A stretch of DNA of 17,666 nt. Origin: CAZDOD01 sp964506935 (GTDB taxonomy: Bacteria > Desulfobacterota > Zymogenia > Zymogenales > Zymogenaceae). Both the position numbers and the translations under genes were made by a program. Every line of letters starts with the position of its first letter. The first letter of the stretch is position 1. Below the pieces are notes generated by a model. The model had not been told where the DNA came from. It saw nothing but the letters and a program-made list of their open reading frames with translations, and did no database searches. Of the stretch, positions 1 to 7,315 are shown one piece after another. The DNA lies in NCBI GenBank assembly GCA_964506935.1, contig CAZDOD010000048.1, positions 1 to 17,666 of the forward strand. Reading direction: 5' to 3'.

Positions 1-38
1 TAAGAGCAAACACTAATCTGTGTAGGAGGAGCCACCAA

Positions 39-233
39 ATGAAGAATAGCACCGCGAATAAGCGCAAGCAAGTCCCAGCCCCGGGTATCTTGTGGTTGGA
101 GTTGACCCTCTACTCTCGCTTCTTCGAGCGTGAGCTTTGGCGGACCTTTTTAGGAATTAACATTAAGTCATCAAGTGATATATCAAGATATAGCTATTAT
201 GTCGATTATCCCCCTTGGGGGATGGCAAATTAA
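39..233 (+). CDS. Small protein of unknown function (64 aa)
   Basis: I do not recognise this ORF. It begins at an ATG with a good Shine-Dalgarno (AGGAGG at about 26-31, spacer about 8 nt), which argues that it is, or was, translated. The first 15 residues are basic and polar; residues 16-37 are rich in Leu, Trp, Phe and Arg. The last 25 residues are AT-rich at the DNA level and look like read-through past the end of a longer ancestral gene. The neighbouring DNA holds a transposase scrap, so this may be the 5' stub of a broken mobile-element gene. No signal peptide, membrane segment or known motif is visible. Confidence 0.35.
   Translation: MKNSTANKRKQVPAPGILWLELTLYSRFFERELWRTFLGINIKSSSDISRYSYYVDYPPWGMAN
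208..223. repeat. Perfect 7-bp inverted repeat (hairpin) near the end of the first ORF
   Basis: ATCCCCC, then TT, then GGGGGAT: two perfect 7-bp arms around a 2-nt centre, inside otherwise AT-rich DNA. It lies in the last codons of the small ORF ending at 233. There is no T-run directly after it, so it is not a typical intrinsic terminator. It may be an operator-like palindrome or a transposon-end relic; function unknown. Confidence 0.4.
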
Positions 234-263
234 AGATTTCCTATATTTATGACTTCAGCGTAA

Positions 264-377
264 GACAAAAGGAGCTTGGTCTTGATTAAGCAACGGCGAA
301 GAGAATATAATCAGATACAACCGTACGGCACTGAGAACCCCAGCTTTCAGTATTTAGAGGTATATTGGCTTCTACAA
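264..377 (+). pseudogene. Decayed fragment of an IS3/rve-type transposase C-terminus
   Basis: In the frame between stops at 261 and 375 the translation contains KQRRREYNQIQPYGT, which matches in style the C-terminal end of rve-type integrase/transposases of IS3-like elements (typically 'EYNxIRPHxxLGYRPPAP'). A +1 shift after the Gly-Thr gives LRTPAFS, closer to the expected continuation, so a frameshift is likely. There is no start codon with an SD and no catalytic DDE part. The rest of the gene-free stretch 234-551 is AT-rich, and I see nothing else recognisable in it apart from possible weak promoter sequence just before the response regulator gene. Confidence 0.35.
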
Positions 378-575
378 CGAGGTTGAAAGTGGTTTCACTA
401 TTATGGGTAGGTCATTGATTATAGACTGGAATCTTATCTATCGGACCAAGGTAGAGTTTAAAAAACTTTTTATTAACGCAGGTTTTCCTACATATAACCT
501 CTTGCTATTAGTTCCAACTGATAAAGTAATACAGTAATGCTTTGCATATGATTGAGTATATGGAGGAAACACAGA

Positions 576-953
576 ATGGGGAATAAAATATTGTTAATCG
601 ATGATGATGTACTGATTTTAAAAACACTTAGAAAGCTGCTTGAGAGAGAAAAATATATTGTGGAGTCTGCCCAAACTGCTCAGGAAGGGATAGAAAAAGG
701 AGGAAATCTCGATTTTGACCTTATACTTTGCGACATAAGAATACCGGGAACCGATGGAATTGAAATCATCAGACAGATTAAAGAACGCCGTAATAAGGAG
801 AACAAACCTGAAATTCCTGTAATATTCATTACGGGTTATGCTAGCGAAGACGCTCCCATTGGAGCGATTAAATTGGGGGCGAAAGATTATATTCTCAAGC
901 CATTTGACCTTGATAAATTATTGCAGAGTGTGAGAGACAACCTTAAAGGATAA
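576..953 (+). CDS. Single-domain response regulator (CheY-like receiver)
   Basis: A 125-aa stand-alone receiver protein: it accepts a phosphoryl group from a histidine kinase and signals by protein contact, since no DNA-binding or enzymatic output domain follows. Key residues are in place: acidic pocket D9-D10-D11, phospho-acceptor D53 (in LCDIRIPG), T86 (FITGYA) and K108 (ILKPF). The ATG at 576 is preferred over an in-frame TTG at 552 because GGAGG (562-566) sits 9 nt before it and would fall inside the longer version. The stop is 12 bp before the acyltransferase start, so the two genes are probably cotranscribed. Codon use is visibly more AT-rich than in the downstream gene. The histidine kinase at 3675-5819 lacks a receiver and is a plausible but unproven partner. 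Confidence 0.9.
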   Translation: MGNKILLIDDDVLILKTLRKLLEREKYIVESAQTAQEGIEKGGNLDFDLILCDIRIPGTDGIEIIRQIKERRNKENKPEIPVIFITGYASEDAPIGAIKLGAKDYILKPFDLDKLLQSVRDNLKG

Positions 954-965
954 CTGGAGTCAGGA

Positions 966-1691
966 ATGTTGAAGCAGATTTTCAACACGTATTATTATGC
1001 GTCTCTATTCTTCAAACTCTGGATAAAAGAGGTGGTGGGTCTGGAGAATATCCCGCCGCGGGGACCGGCTTTAATCGTATCCAATCATCTTAGCTACTAC
1101 GATTTCATCGTTACCGGCGCGCTGCGTCTCGACAATCTGGCGTTTCTGGCGGTGGCTAAGATAAAGGACACGCCGGTAATAAAGACTTTTACGAGATGGC
1201 ATACCGTGGTCTATGTTGACAGGGAGCAGCCGGGAATGACCTTCTTCCGCAATCTGATCAGACACCTGGAAAACCAGAAGCTAATCGTTATTTATCCGGA
1301 AGGAACCCGCTCCAGAACCGGCAGGATGTTATTGCCTAAAAACGGCTTTGTAGAACTGGCCATGAAAAACAACGTCCCCATAATACCTCTGGCGCTGAAA
1401 GGCACCTACGAAATATTGCCTCCGCACAAGCGTATTCCCAGATTCAGGAGATGCAGCGTATTTATCGGGAAAAAAATTTTCATTTCCCCGGAAAATCCCG
1501 ATTTTAAAGACATCTTCTTTGAACAAAGAGGATTCAGGAAATTCCGTGATTTGAGTAGAGAGCAAATGGATAAAATCGCCGTGCGCATCATGGATAAAAT
1601 ACGGGTCATGGCCGACGAACAGTGGGACGAGAGTGCCATTGACGAAGTCCGGCGGATTTCGGCGACACCGTTAAAAATAACCTATACCTAG
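966..1691 (+). CDS. plsC: 1-acyl-sn-glycerol-3-phosphate acyltransferase (PlsC family)
   Basis: Membrane-associated acyltransferase of 241 aa that would transfer an acyl chain to the sn-2 position of lysophosphatidate, giving phosphatidate for phospholipid synthesis. The family signature is clear: the catalytic H-x4-D box at H41-D46 (in SNHLSYYDF), the substrate-region motif around V84-D85-R86, the glycerol-phosphate-binding PEGTRSR at 111-117, and a fourth block, VPIIPLALKGTYE, at 137-149. Length is usual for the family, with a slightly extended charged tail. GGAG at 956-959 stands 6 nt before the ATG. It follows the receiver gene by 12 bp. Exact acceptor (lysophosphatidate or another lysolipid) cannot be told from sequence. 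The HAD-IB gene at 2950-3606 is of a type often found beside or fused to PlsC proteins. Confidence 0.88.
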   Translation: MLKQIFNTYYYASLFFKLWIKEVVGLENIPPRGPALIVSNHLSYYDFIVTGALRLDNLAFLAVAKIKDTPVIKTFTRWHTVVYVDREQPGMTFFRNLIRHLENQKLIVIYPEGTRSRTGRMLLPKNGFVELAMKNNVPIIPLALKGTYEILPPHKRIPRFRRCSVFIGKKIFISPENPDFKDIFFEQRGFRKFRDLSREQMDKIAVRIMDKIRVMADEQWDESAIDEVRRISATPLKITYT

Positions 1692-1755
1692 ACCTTGGGC
1701 TGACAACAGACTCAATCGCTGAGCCGACGCCAATGAGTATATATTCAAGACTTCT

Positions 1756-2895
1756 TCATCCAGCTGTAGTAAATTTCTTTATGAACTCAAAGATTTCTTT
1801 ACTTGAGGGAGGACAACCTTTTAGACCTGTGGTTTTCATAATCCCGGCGAATTTCAGACTACAATCGCCAACAGGAATGATGTTATCCAGGCGCTTATCT
1901 CGTAGGTTTTCGCCCGTACCGATAACAATATTATAATTGCGTGATTTGCTGAACACAATTTTACTGAATAATAACGGGTTTCTTTTCAGGTACTTCTGTA
2001 CTTTTTCTAGATTGAAAATGCACTGCGAACAGGCCGTGGTCGGCCAGATATTGAATTTGAATTTCCTGAGATACTCTTTCGACCTCATGAAATTAGATAA
2101 TCTTTCTCCCTGATAAGCTTCCTTGAGATCTTCCGGTACCACGCTCCCTGCGCCGAACTCTTGGGCGAACTTAAGATGCGGGATATCCTCCGGCTCATAA
2201 CCTATCAAATAGGCAGCCAGGGAGTCCGCCTGTAACATATCATCCGAGCCTATCACAATGTTGGTATGTCTCTTCCTCCCGTGATGCGGACCGTTTTTGT
2301 CCATAGAATATATCCCGTCGATGATAGACAGGTCAGGACTGACGGCTTTTGCCAGTAAGGCTATTTTGTATTCCAGCCTGTCACGGTGCATCGCCTTCTT
2401 GTCTTTTGAGGGGAGTAATCCCATCTGATTCTTAATGCAGAGACTTGCTTTCGTTTCCATGTGTGTCTTTAACTTTGATAGATTAATGTAAAAATCGACT
2501 TTCTTGACTATTACCGGTATATGAAACCGGAAACCCTCGACGATTACAGTCTCCCTCTCCACAGTGCCAAGATTCAGGAATTCGACGATGGGTGGAAACT
2601 CGACTTTATTGATACCGTTGATATCAAGTATCCTGTTAAACGAATAATCCTGCCCCTCAATGCCGAGTAGAGATTGATGAGCTACGTACACTTTACCGGC
2701 ATTCAGGCTAGCGAGATACTCCGTCAGATATTTCAGAAAAAGGGCGTCGGTATTCTCTCCCCTGATAAGGGGGATTCGCCCGCCCCAATTCGGTTTTATC
2801 AGGACCGTCTCTCCGCAATCCCGGCAGCAGCGAGAAAATATCTCAAACAGGAAGTCTTTGAGGGAGCCTCGAGTATATTTTTCTAGAATGAGCAT
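1756..2895 (-). CDS. DUF362 family protein with C-terminal cysteines
   Basis: 379-aa cytoplasmic protein of the DUF362 family, whose reaction is not known. Family hallmarks visible here are IKPNWGG (33-39), the INLSKLKTHMETKASLCIKN block (137-156), MGLLP (158-162) and IIDGIYSMD (191-199), followed by the 'DDMLQADSLAAYLIG' segment. The C-terminal third carries C289-x2-C292 plus C345 and C361 (the last in KGCPPS), a spacing that could bind a metal or Fe-S cluster; that is an inference. An additional C23/C24/C27 group lies near the N-terminus. GGAG lies about 10 nt before the ATG. The start is 54 bp after the HAD-IB stop on the same strand, so it is probably the last gene of the kinase operon. 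It converges on plsC across 64 bp. Confidence 0.8.
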   Translation of the reverse strand: MLILEKYTRGSLKDFLFEIFSRCCRDCGETVLIKPNWGGRIPLIRGENTDALFLKYLTEYLASLNAGKVYVAHQSLLGIEGQDYSFNRILDINGINKVEFPPIVEFLNLGTVERETVIVEGFRFHIPVIVKKVDFYINLSKLKTHMETKASLCIKNQMGLLPSKDKKAMHRDRLEYKIALLAKAVSPDLSIIDGIYSMDKNGPHHGRKRHTNIVIGSDDMLQADSLAAYLIGYEPEDIPHLKFAQEFGAGSVVPEDLKEAYQGERLSNFMRSKEYLRKFKFNIWPTTACSQCIFNLEKVQKYLKRNPLLFSKIVFSKSRNYNIVIGTGENLRDKRLDNIIPVGDCSLKFAGIMKTTGLKGCPPSSKEIFEFIKKFTTAG

Positions 2896-2949
2896 CGGCT
2901 TTATTCTCCACGGTCGGTTATTTTATAGCTTCCTTCGTAGTAAAGAATA

Positions 2950-3606
2950 TTATTGCCTGAAATCCATCACCCGCCAGTCCTTTGACCTGGCTATCGCCCG
3001 AAGCTTACTATCGGGGTTCACGCAAATCGGCTCATCAACTTCGAGCAATAACGGCAAGTCTAATATATGGTCGGCGTAACACACGGTTCGCACGTCTCTC
3101 AGATTATTATCCCTCACGTATTGTTGCAGCCCTGCTATTTTCTGGTTTTCGTAGATACCCTTCCCCATAATTTTTCCCGTATATATGCCTCCTCTCGCTT
3201 CCAGTTTCGTGCATAAATAATTCCCGATACCGAAATGTCCGCAGAGACTCTTGACGATAGGCTCAATTGATGATGATATTACCAACAATTCATCCCCTTG
3301 CCGGCGGTGCTTCTCAATGAGGGCGTAGGCTTCCTGGAAAATCCTTTTACTGAACCACATAAAATACTCTTCAATAACCGCATCAATTCTGGTGGCTTTA
3401 ACGTCTTTAAATTTCTTACAGGCCCATTCACCCATTTTTTCCGTGTTCCGTAGAAAACCTAACTTGTAGCCGATAAACCATAATGTCAGAAATATATAGT
3501 CGATGCAACTTATCCATCTTTTTTCCTTGATTATTTTTAGGAACAGCCGTTGCGTTTGCCCTTTGATGAGCGTGCCGTCAAGGTCAAATATTACCAGTGA
3601 TTTCAC
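2950..3606 (-). CDS. HAD-IB family phosphatase-like hydrolase
   Basis: 218-aa haloacid-dehalogenase-superfamily protein of subclass IB (phosphoserine-phosphatase-like). Motif I is DLDGT with nucleophile D8 and acid/base D10; motif II is ISSS at 110-113; the motif III lysine is probably K156; motif IV is YADHILDLPLL with D179 and D183. Between motifs I and II lies an alpha-helical cap with a hydrophobic stretch (about 33-52) that may touch the membrane. The start is a GTG: AGGAG (complement of 3614-3618) sits 7 nt upstream and no in-frame ATG fits better. It lies 68 bp downstream of the kinase gene and 54 bp upstream of the DUF362 gene, suggesting one operon. Substrate unknown; a phosphate monoester of a lipid precursor is a guess from the nearby plsC. 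Confidence 0.83.
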   Translation of the reverse strand: MKSLVIFDLDGTLIKGQTQRLFLKIIKEKRWISCIDYIFLTLWFIGYKLGFLRNTEKMGEWACKKFKDVKATRIDAVIEEYFMWFSKRIFQEAYALIEKHRRQGDELLVISSSIEPIVKSLCGHFGIGNYLCTKLEARGGIYTGKIMGKGIYENQKIAGLQQYVRDNNLRDVRTVCYADHILDLPLLLEVDEPICVNPDSKLRAIARSKDWRVMDFRQ

Positions 3607-3674
3607 TCATCCACTCCTGATGCCGCATGATTATAGAAATAGAGAACAGCCGGATTGGCTCTCTTTATCGTATG

Positions 3675-5819
3675 TTATTTGTTTGTTTTAGGGAGCGTGA
3701 TAGTAAAGGTGGAGCCCTGATGAAATTCGGACTCAAAGGCAATCTGCCCGTTATGCCGTTCTATTATCGCCTGACAGATAGAAAGGCCAAGACCGAGCCC
3801 TTTCCCCACGTCCTTTGTCGTGAAAAAGGGGTCGAATATCCGGGATGTCACCTCTTTCGGTATTCCGATACCTTCGTCTCTGATATCGATACTCACCCTG
3901 TCACCGGCATCCACGAGCGATACATATACGTTACCGCTGTTCTTAACCTTCTTGACGGCATCTCTGGCGTTCAATACGATATTCGTTAATGCCTGCTCCA
4001 ACTCATTCTGGTTCGCCGCGACGACGTAACTGGTCTGCTCTTTTATATTGGTGACTATCCGTATATTCTCCTGCTCCAGCTGGTAGTTGAGGAGGGCGAC
4101 TACATTATTGATAACTTTTATCAGATCCACCCGGGATTCACCGGTCGGTTTAATCGGTTTCCTTGAATAGTCCATCAATTTGATAACAATATCGCGGCAG
4201 CGCTGTGTCGCCATTTCGATGAGTTGCAGCGACTCTTTGTCCGATGCGTCATGAATCGTCTCGGATTCCAGAAGCATCTGAGCATTAGCCAGTATTGCGG
4301 CTAAGGGGTTATTGATTTCATGTGCTACACCACCCGCTAAGGTGCCTACCGTGGCCAGCTTCTCAGCCTGAATGAGCTGGCTCTCCATCTGTACCAGTTC
4401 GTTAGTACGCTGCCTTACCTCCTCCTCCATATTTTCGTAGAGCCGGGCGTTATCTATGCCCAGTGCGGTTTGGCTGGTTAAGATAGAGAAAACACTCAGG
4501 TCGTCCGATGTATAGACTCTCCCGGAACGTTTGTCCCCGAGGATAAGAATATAGAGCAGCTTTTCCTCGAGGAAACCGGGGACAACCACCGCGGCGTTCG
4601 TGGTTCGCATGTCTTCCTCCAGCTTTTGGTAGACATGGCTCCGGCCCTCCTGGGCTTGCCGTTTTATCTCCTCATAGACCAGAGGCTGCTGGTGTTCCTG
4701 CAGCCAGGTGACCAAAGTGCTGTCATCACTTATTGAGGACAGCTGCGCCTTTTCCGTGTCGCAGACCGCTTTCAGCAGAAACTGCCCGGATTGTCCATCA
4801 AGGAGATATATAGCGGAGTTAGAAATCTGTACCGTTTTGGTTACGATCTCTACAATCATGTCCAGCAATTTCTGCAAATTGTGGATGCGGGTCATCTCCA
4901 GAGATGCCTGTTTCAAGGTCTCCTGATAATTCCTCTGTTCTTTCAGCAGTCTCGCCTCGGCTTTGCGGTTCAGGAACATATAGACGAAAGGTCCGATAAT
5001 AGCCAGACCTCCCATTATACCCAGGGGCAATGCCCACCAGAGCTTTCCGAATACTTCGTTCAACTTATCAGAAAACACACCGGCAATTACGAACGGAAGC
5101 CCCAGGACGATAGCGTATACAGCTACGAAGATGCCGGTGCGGGTAACCGCAATGGTGGTCTCCATGAGGCGGTATCTCATAATGGCGTAGGTGATGAGAG
5201 ACAGGAAAATGAATACCGGAAGATATCCGAACGGGTATACCTTTATTCCGTAGTTCGCCAGATAGTCAACCGAACCGATGTAGGCAATAATGAAAGATAT
5301 AAGTAAGAACTTTATACGCGTTTTTTGTAGAGGCAGTGATTCCTGCTTATAAGAGGTGTAAAGGTTGGCGAAACTGATAACCATAAGTGAGGCGAAAAAT
5401 ACCAGAAACAAAGGATGAAGAGTGCCGGCTTGAAACCAGTATCCCCAGTAATACCGGTTCAACCCTCCAACGATATAACCCGTCTCAATGAGCGGTAAAA
5501 ATACAAATGCGCTAATGATATAACTGAGTATTACATATTTTATTTGAGATTTTTTTCCCAAAAAACTGATGACGAAATGATACGTGGCAACGGGAATAAA
5601 AATAGCCCCCCAGTATACTATTTTGCTCCATGTGAACACCACTTCAAGATTACTGGAAAATAAAAGAATAGAGTTTCCTATTTGCCATAACGAAGCGCTG
5701 AGAGTCAAGATGAGGAATGATATGTTAACCGGCGATTTGTAATTTCTGGAAAAAACGAAGAATCCTACCAGCAGGCTTAATATTCCGGCGATCATATTGG
5801 GAATTGCAAAAAGATTCAT
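3675..5819 (-). CDS. Membrane sensor histidine kinase (multi-TM, GAF, HisKA, HATPase)
   Basis: 714-aa sensor kinase. Residues 1-285 hold about eight or nine hydrophobic helices, resembling the N-terminal 7TM sensor region found in some kinases. Residues about 315-460 form a GAF-like domain, ending in a conserved ALGIDNARLYE. A coiled linker (460-490) leads to HisKA with phospho-acceptor H500 in GGVAHEINNPLAAI. The ATPase domain has N-box N617 (NIVLNARDAV), G1 box DEGIGIP (648-654), F-box FDPFFTTK (662-669) and G2 box GKGLGLGLS (672-680). All catalytic residues appear intact, and no receiver domain is attached. AGGAA lies about 10 nt before the ATG. It heads the probable operon with the HAD-IB and DUF362 genes, behind the promoter at 5884-5912. 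The stand-alone receiver at 576-953 is the only response regulator in the window. Confidence 0.92.
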   Translation of the reverse strand: MNLFAIPNMIAGILSLLVGFFVFSRNYKSPVNISFLILTLSASLWQIGNSILLFSSNLEVVFTWSKIVYWGAIFIPVATYHFVISFLGKKSQIKYVILSYIISAFVFLPLIETGYIVGGLNRYYWGYWFQAGTLHPLFLVFFASLMVISFANLYTSYKQESLPLQKTRIKFLLISFIIAYIGSVDYLANYGIKVYPFGYLPVFIFLSLITYAIMRYRLMETTIAVTRTGIFVAVYAIVLGLPFVIAGVFSDKLNEVFGKLWWALPLGIMGGLAIIGPFVYMFLNRKAEARLLKEQRNYQETLKQASLEMTRIHNLQKLLDMIVEIVTKTVQISNSAIYLLDGQSGQFLLKAVCDTEKAQLSSISDDSTLVTWLQEHQQPLVYEEIKRQAQEGRSHVYQKLEEDMRTTNAAVVVPGFLEEKLLYILILGDKRSGRVYTSDDLSVFSILTSQTALGIDNARLYENMEEEVRQRTNELVQMESQLIQAEKLATVGTLAGGVAHEINNPLAAILANAQMLLESETIHDASDKESLQLIEMATQRCRDIVIKLMDYSRKPIKPTGESRVDLIKVINNVVALLNYQLEQENIRIVTNIKEQTSYVVAANQNELEQALTNIVLNARDAVKKVKNSGNVYVSLVDAGDRVSIDIRDEGIGIPKEVTSRIFDPFFTTKDVGKGLGLGLSICQAIIERHNGQIAFESEFHQGSTFTITLPKTNK

Positions 5820-5883
5820 CTCAAATTGTTCCTGTGTATATAGGGTGAGTTATTTGTATTTAGAACACAACCTGCTGATAGAC

Positions 5884-5912
5884 ACTTTATCTAGTTGAAT
5901 TCTCGGTGTCAA
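5884..5912 (-). promoter_or_regulatory. Sigma70-like promoter for the kinase operon
   Basis: On the minus strand TTGACA (complement of 5907-5912) is a perfect -35 box, followed after exactly 17 nt by TAAAGT (complement of 5884-5889), a 4/6 match to the -10 box. Transcription would start near 5877, giving a leader of roughly 58 nt before the kinase ATG at 5819. It lies outside the IS110 element. Prediction by eye only. Confidence 0.55.
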
Positions 5913-6055
5913 GCTGACATTTGCTTTCGATGGCACAATCTTTAGCGAGTAATAAAAAAGTGTTTTGTTGGGTAATATTCAGAGAAACCATTAATTATAA
6001 CTATATAAAGAGCTCTGTCTATCGTACAGTATGGCGGAACATCGTTTTTTATTAA

Positions 6056-7041
6056 TTAAATTGACCTTTCCCCCATAAATAATGCCACAGCAACATTCTG
6101 AAGTATACATTTTGACCTCCACATGGTATTTGAACGTATCATAGCATTAAGAATCGTCAGCAGCTTCCTCATGCAAGCTACCAGAGCCACCTTCTTGACC
6201 TTGCCGGCATTCAAAAGTCGCTCGTAAAAGGCGGCCATAACAGGATTGCACCTGACTCCCACCAGTGCTGCCATGTACAAAACGGCTCTTAGTTTGGCTC
6301 GACCGCCCCATACCGTTCGTTTCCCTCGTAGGGTACACTGTCCCGATTGAGAGGCGCTACGCCAACCAGAGCAGCAATCTTACGACGGTTAAGGATCCCC
6401 AACTCAGGTAGTTCAATCAGGAGAGTAGTCGACACCACCTTACCAACCCCGGGTACGCTCTTAAGGAGATTATCCTTCTCCAACCAAGAAGGACTGCTCC
6501 GGATTTGACGGTCTAAATCATCATTGATAGCAGATACAGCTTCCTCCAACCACTTGATATGGATCTCAATGCTCGGGCGTATACTATCGTCGGCTTGAAG
6601 GAGCCGGTTGTGTTCGGCCGTAAGCATCTCAATGAGTTGACGGCGTCGTGCCAGAAGATTACTCATCTCACGGGCTTTCTGGTCCGGCAGCAATCTTACC
6701 TCTGGTTTTACCTGCAATCCAAAGAGAGCGAGTATCCCGGCATCAATCCTATCGGTCTTGGCCAGGACACCGGTAGCACGAGCAAAATCACGCACCTGGC
6801 GTGGATTGACGATGACTACCGGCAGACGACTGGCTTGAAGCGAGGCGGCCAAGGGTATCTCAAGATGACCGGTTGCCTCAAGAATAATCTTGTCAGGCTT
6901 CAGACCGACGATGTAGCGGACAGCACTGGTGATGCCTTTATGGTCGTTATCGAACTGTCGTGTCTCCTTAGAATGGCTGACTGCCACGTCCAGGGTACTT
7001 TTAGCAACATCCACACCGGCGCAGACTGGTTCCTCTGTCAT
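6056..7041 (-). pseudogene. IS110-family transposase, disrupted by a frameshift
   Basis: RNA-guided (bridge RNA) DEDD recombinase that moves the element. The preferred start is the ATG at 7041, since GGAG lies 9 nt upstream; a longer in-frame ORF reaches 7212 but crosses the structured left end. RuvC-like residues fit D11, E55, D97 and D100 (KTDRIDA). A helical linker follows, then the Transposase_20 domain with PGVGKVV and KIAALVGVAPLNRDS. The frame breaks right after S235, near 6335: the DNA reads AGTGTACC where AGTGGTACC would continue as GTLRGKRTVWGGR. The remaining C-terminus (YMAALVGVRCNPVMAAFYER and onwards) is intact in the next frame down to 6056. Restoring one base gives 328 aa, the normal length for the family. 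The break is at the catalytic Ser-Gly, so the product should be inactive unless frameshifting or a read error is involved. Confidence 0.85.
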
Positions 7042-7079
7042 TGGCCTTTTCTCCTTCTTAGCCCTTCCTTGCATCATGC

Positions 7080-7200
7080 GGGTTTGATTAACCCTGACAA
7101 CTGTTCGGGCTTTATTGGAGATTCGGGTATGGCGACCACGCTTACCCACGGTCTTGGTGGACCTAAGGTCAATCGATCTGCCACACCCAGCCTCCGACAG
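7080..7200 (-). ncRNA. Candidate bridge RNA in the left end of the IS110 element
   Basis: Between a promoter-like sequence (7208-7234) and the transposase ATG (7041) the minus strand holds a run of potential hairpins: CTGTC/GGCAG (7200-7178), GACC/GGTC (7170-7160), GGTC/GACC (7163-7150, competing with the previous), GGGTA plus inner GCG / CGC plus TACCC (7147-7125), and GGGTT/AACCC with a 5-nt loop (7094-7080). IS110-group elements are known to encode the bridge RNA upstream of the transposase, at a similar size; IS1111-group elements carry it downstream instead. Role and limits are inferred; I did not fold the sequence computationally or match guide loops to flanks. Confidence 0.4.
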
Positions 7201-7207
7201 AGATTCT

Positions 7208-7234
7208 ATCATATTATTTGAGATACAAGGTCAA
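7208..7234 (-). promoter_or_regulatory. Promoter-like sequence at the left end of the IS110 element
   Basis: On the minus strand TTGACC (7234-7229) is followed by TATGAT (7213-7208). Both boxes are 5/6 matches, but the spacer is only 15 nt, shorter than the ideal 17. It would drive the hairpin-rich leader and the transposase. In the best-studied member, IS621, a sigma70-like promoter is formed at the joined ends of the excised circle, so a junction promoter is another possibility here. Confidence 0.3.
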
Positions 7235-7315
7235 ACCCGGCTCAACAAAATGCAAAATTGTGATGTTACCTTATACTATTTCATTATCTTTTAAGAAATA
7301 GAAGGCAAAGAGGAA

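Larger units (their letters stand above)
6056..7240 (-). mobile_element. IS110-family insertion sequence (about 1.2 kb)
   Basis: The element is recognised by its DEDD-type transposase. It sits between the kinase promoter region and the 3' end of the large surface-protein gene, both read on the same strand. The ends cannot be fixed because IS110 elements lack long terminal repeats and usually make no target duplication. As a guide, TTGACCTT occurs in inverted orientation at 6061-6068 (plus strand) and 7227-7234 (minus strand), bracketing the transposase; subterminal inverted repeats of this kind are typical of the IS1111 subgroup. The upstream (left) end carries about 190 nt of non-coding, hairpin-rich DNA. 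Limits given are approximate. Confidence 0.7.

Noticed and set aside
1692..1755. Bidirectional terminator between plsC and the DUF362 gene
   Set aside because: Only a 4-bp GGCT/AGCC stem is visible, without T-runs on either side.
4791..5306. 171-aa ORF on the plus strand
   Set aside because: Antisense to the histidine kinase membrane and GAF coding region; composition is not protein-like and the opposite strand is clearly coding.
7042..7212. Transposase start at 7212 (57 residues longer)
   Set aside because: The extra residues are basic and match no IS110 N-terminus, whereas an SD stands 9 nt before the ATG at 7041, which also gives the normal position of D11.
6559..7221. 220-aa ORF on the plus strand
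   Set aside because: It lies opposite the IS110 transposase and its left end, has no SD and no recognisable domain; the minus-strand frame shows clear family motifs.
7276..7301. Hairpin CTATTTC/GAAATAG after the large surface gene as a terminator
   Set aside because: The 7-bp stem is A/T-rich with a 12-nt loop, and no T-run follows on the minus strand, so it is too weak to call.
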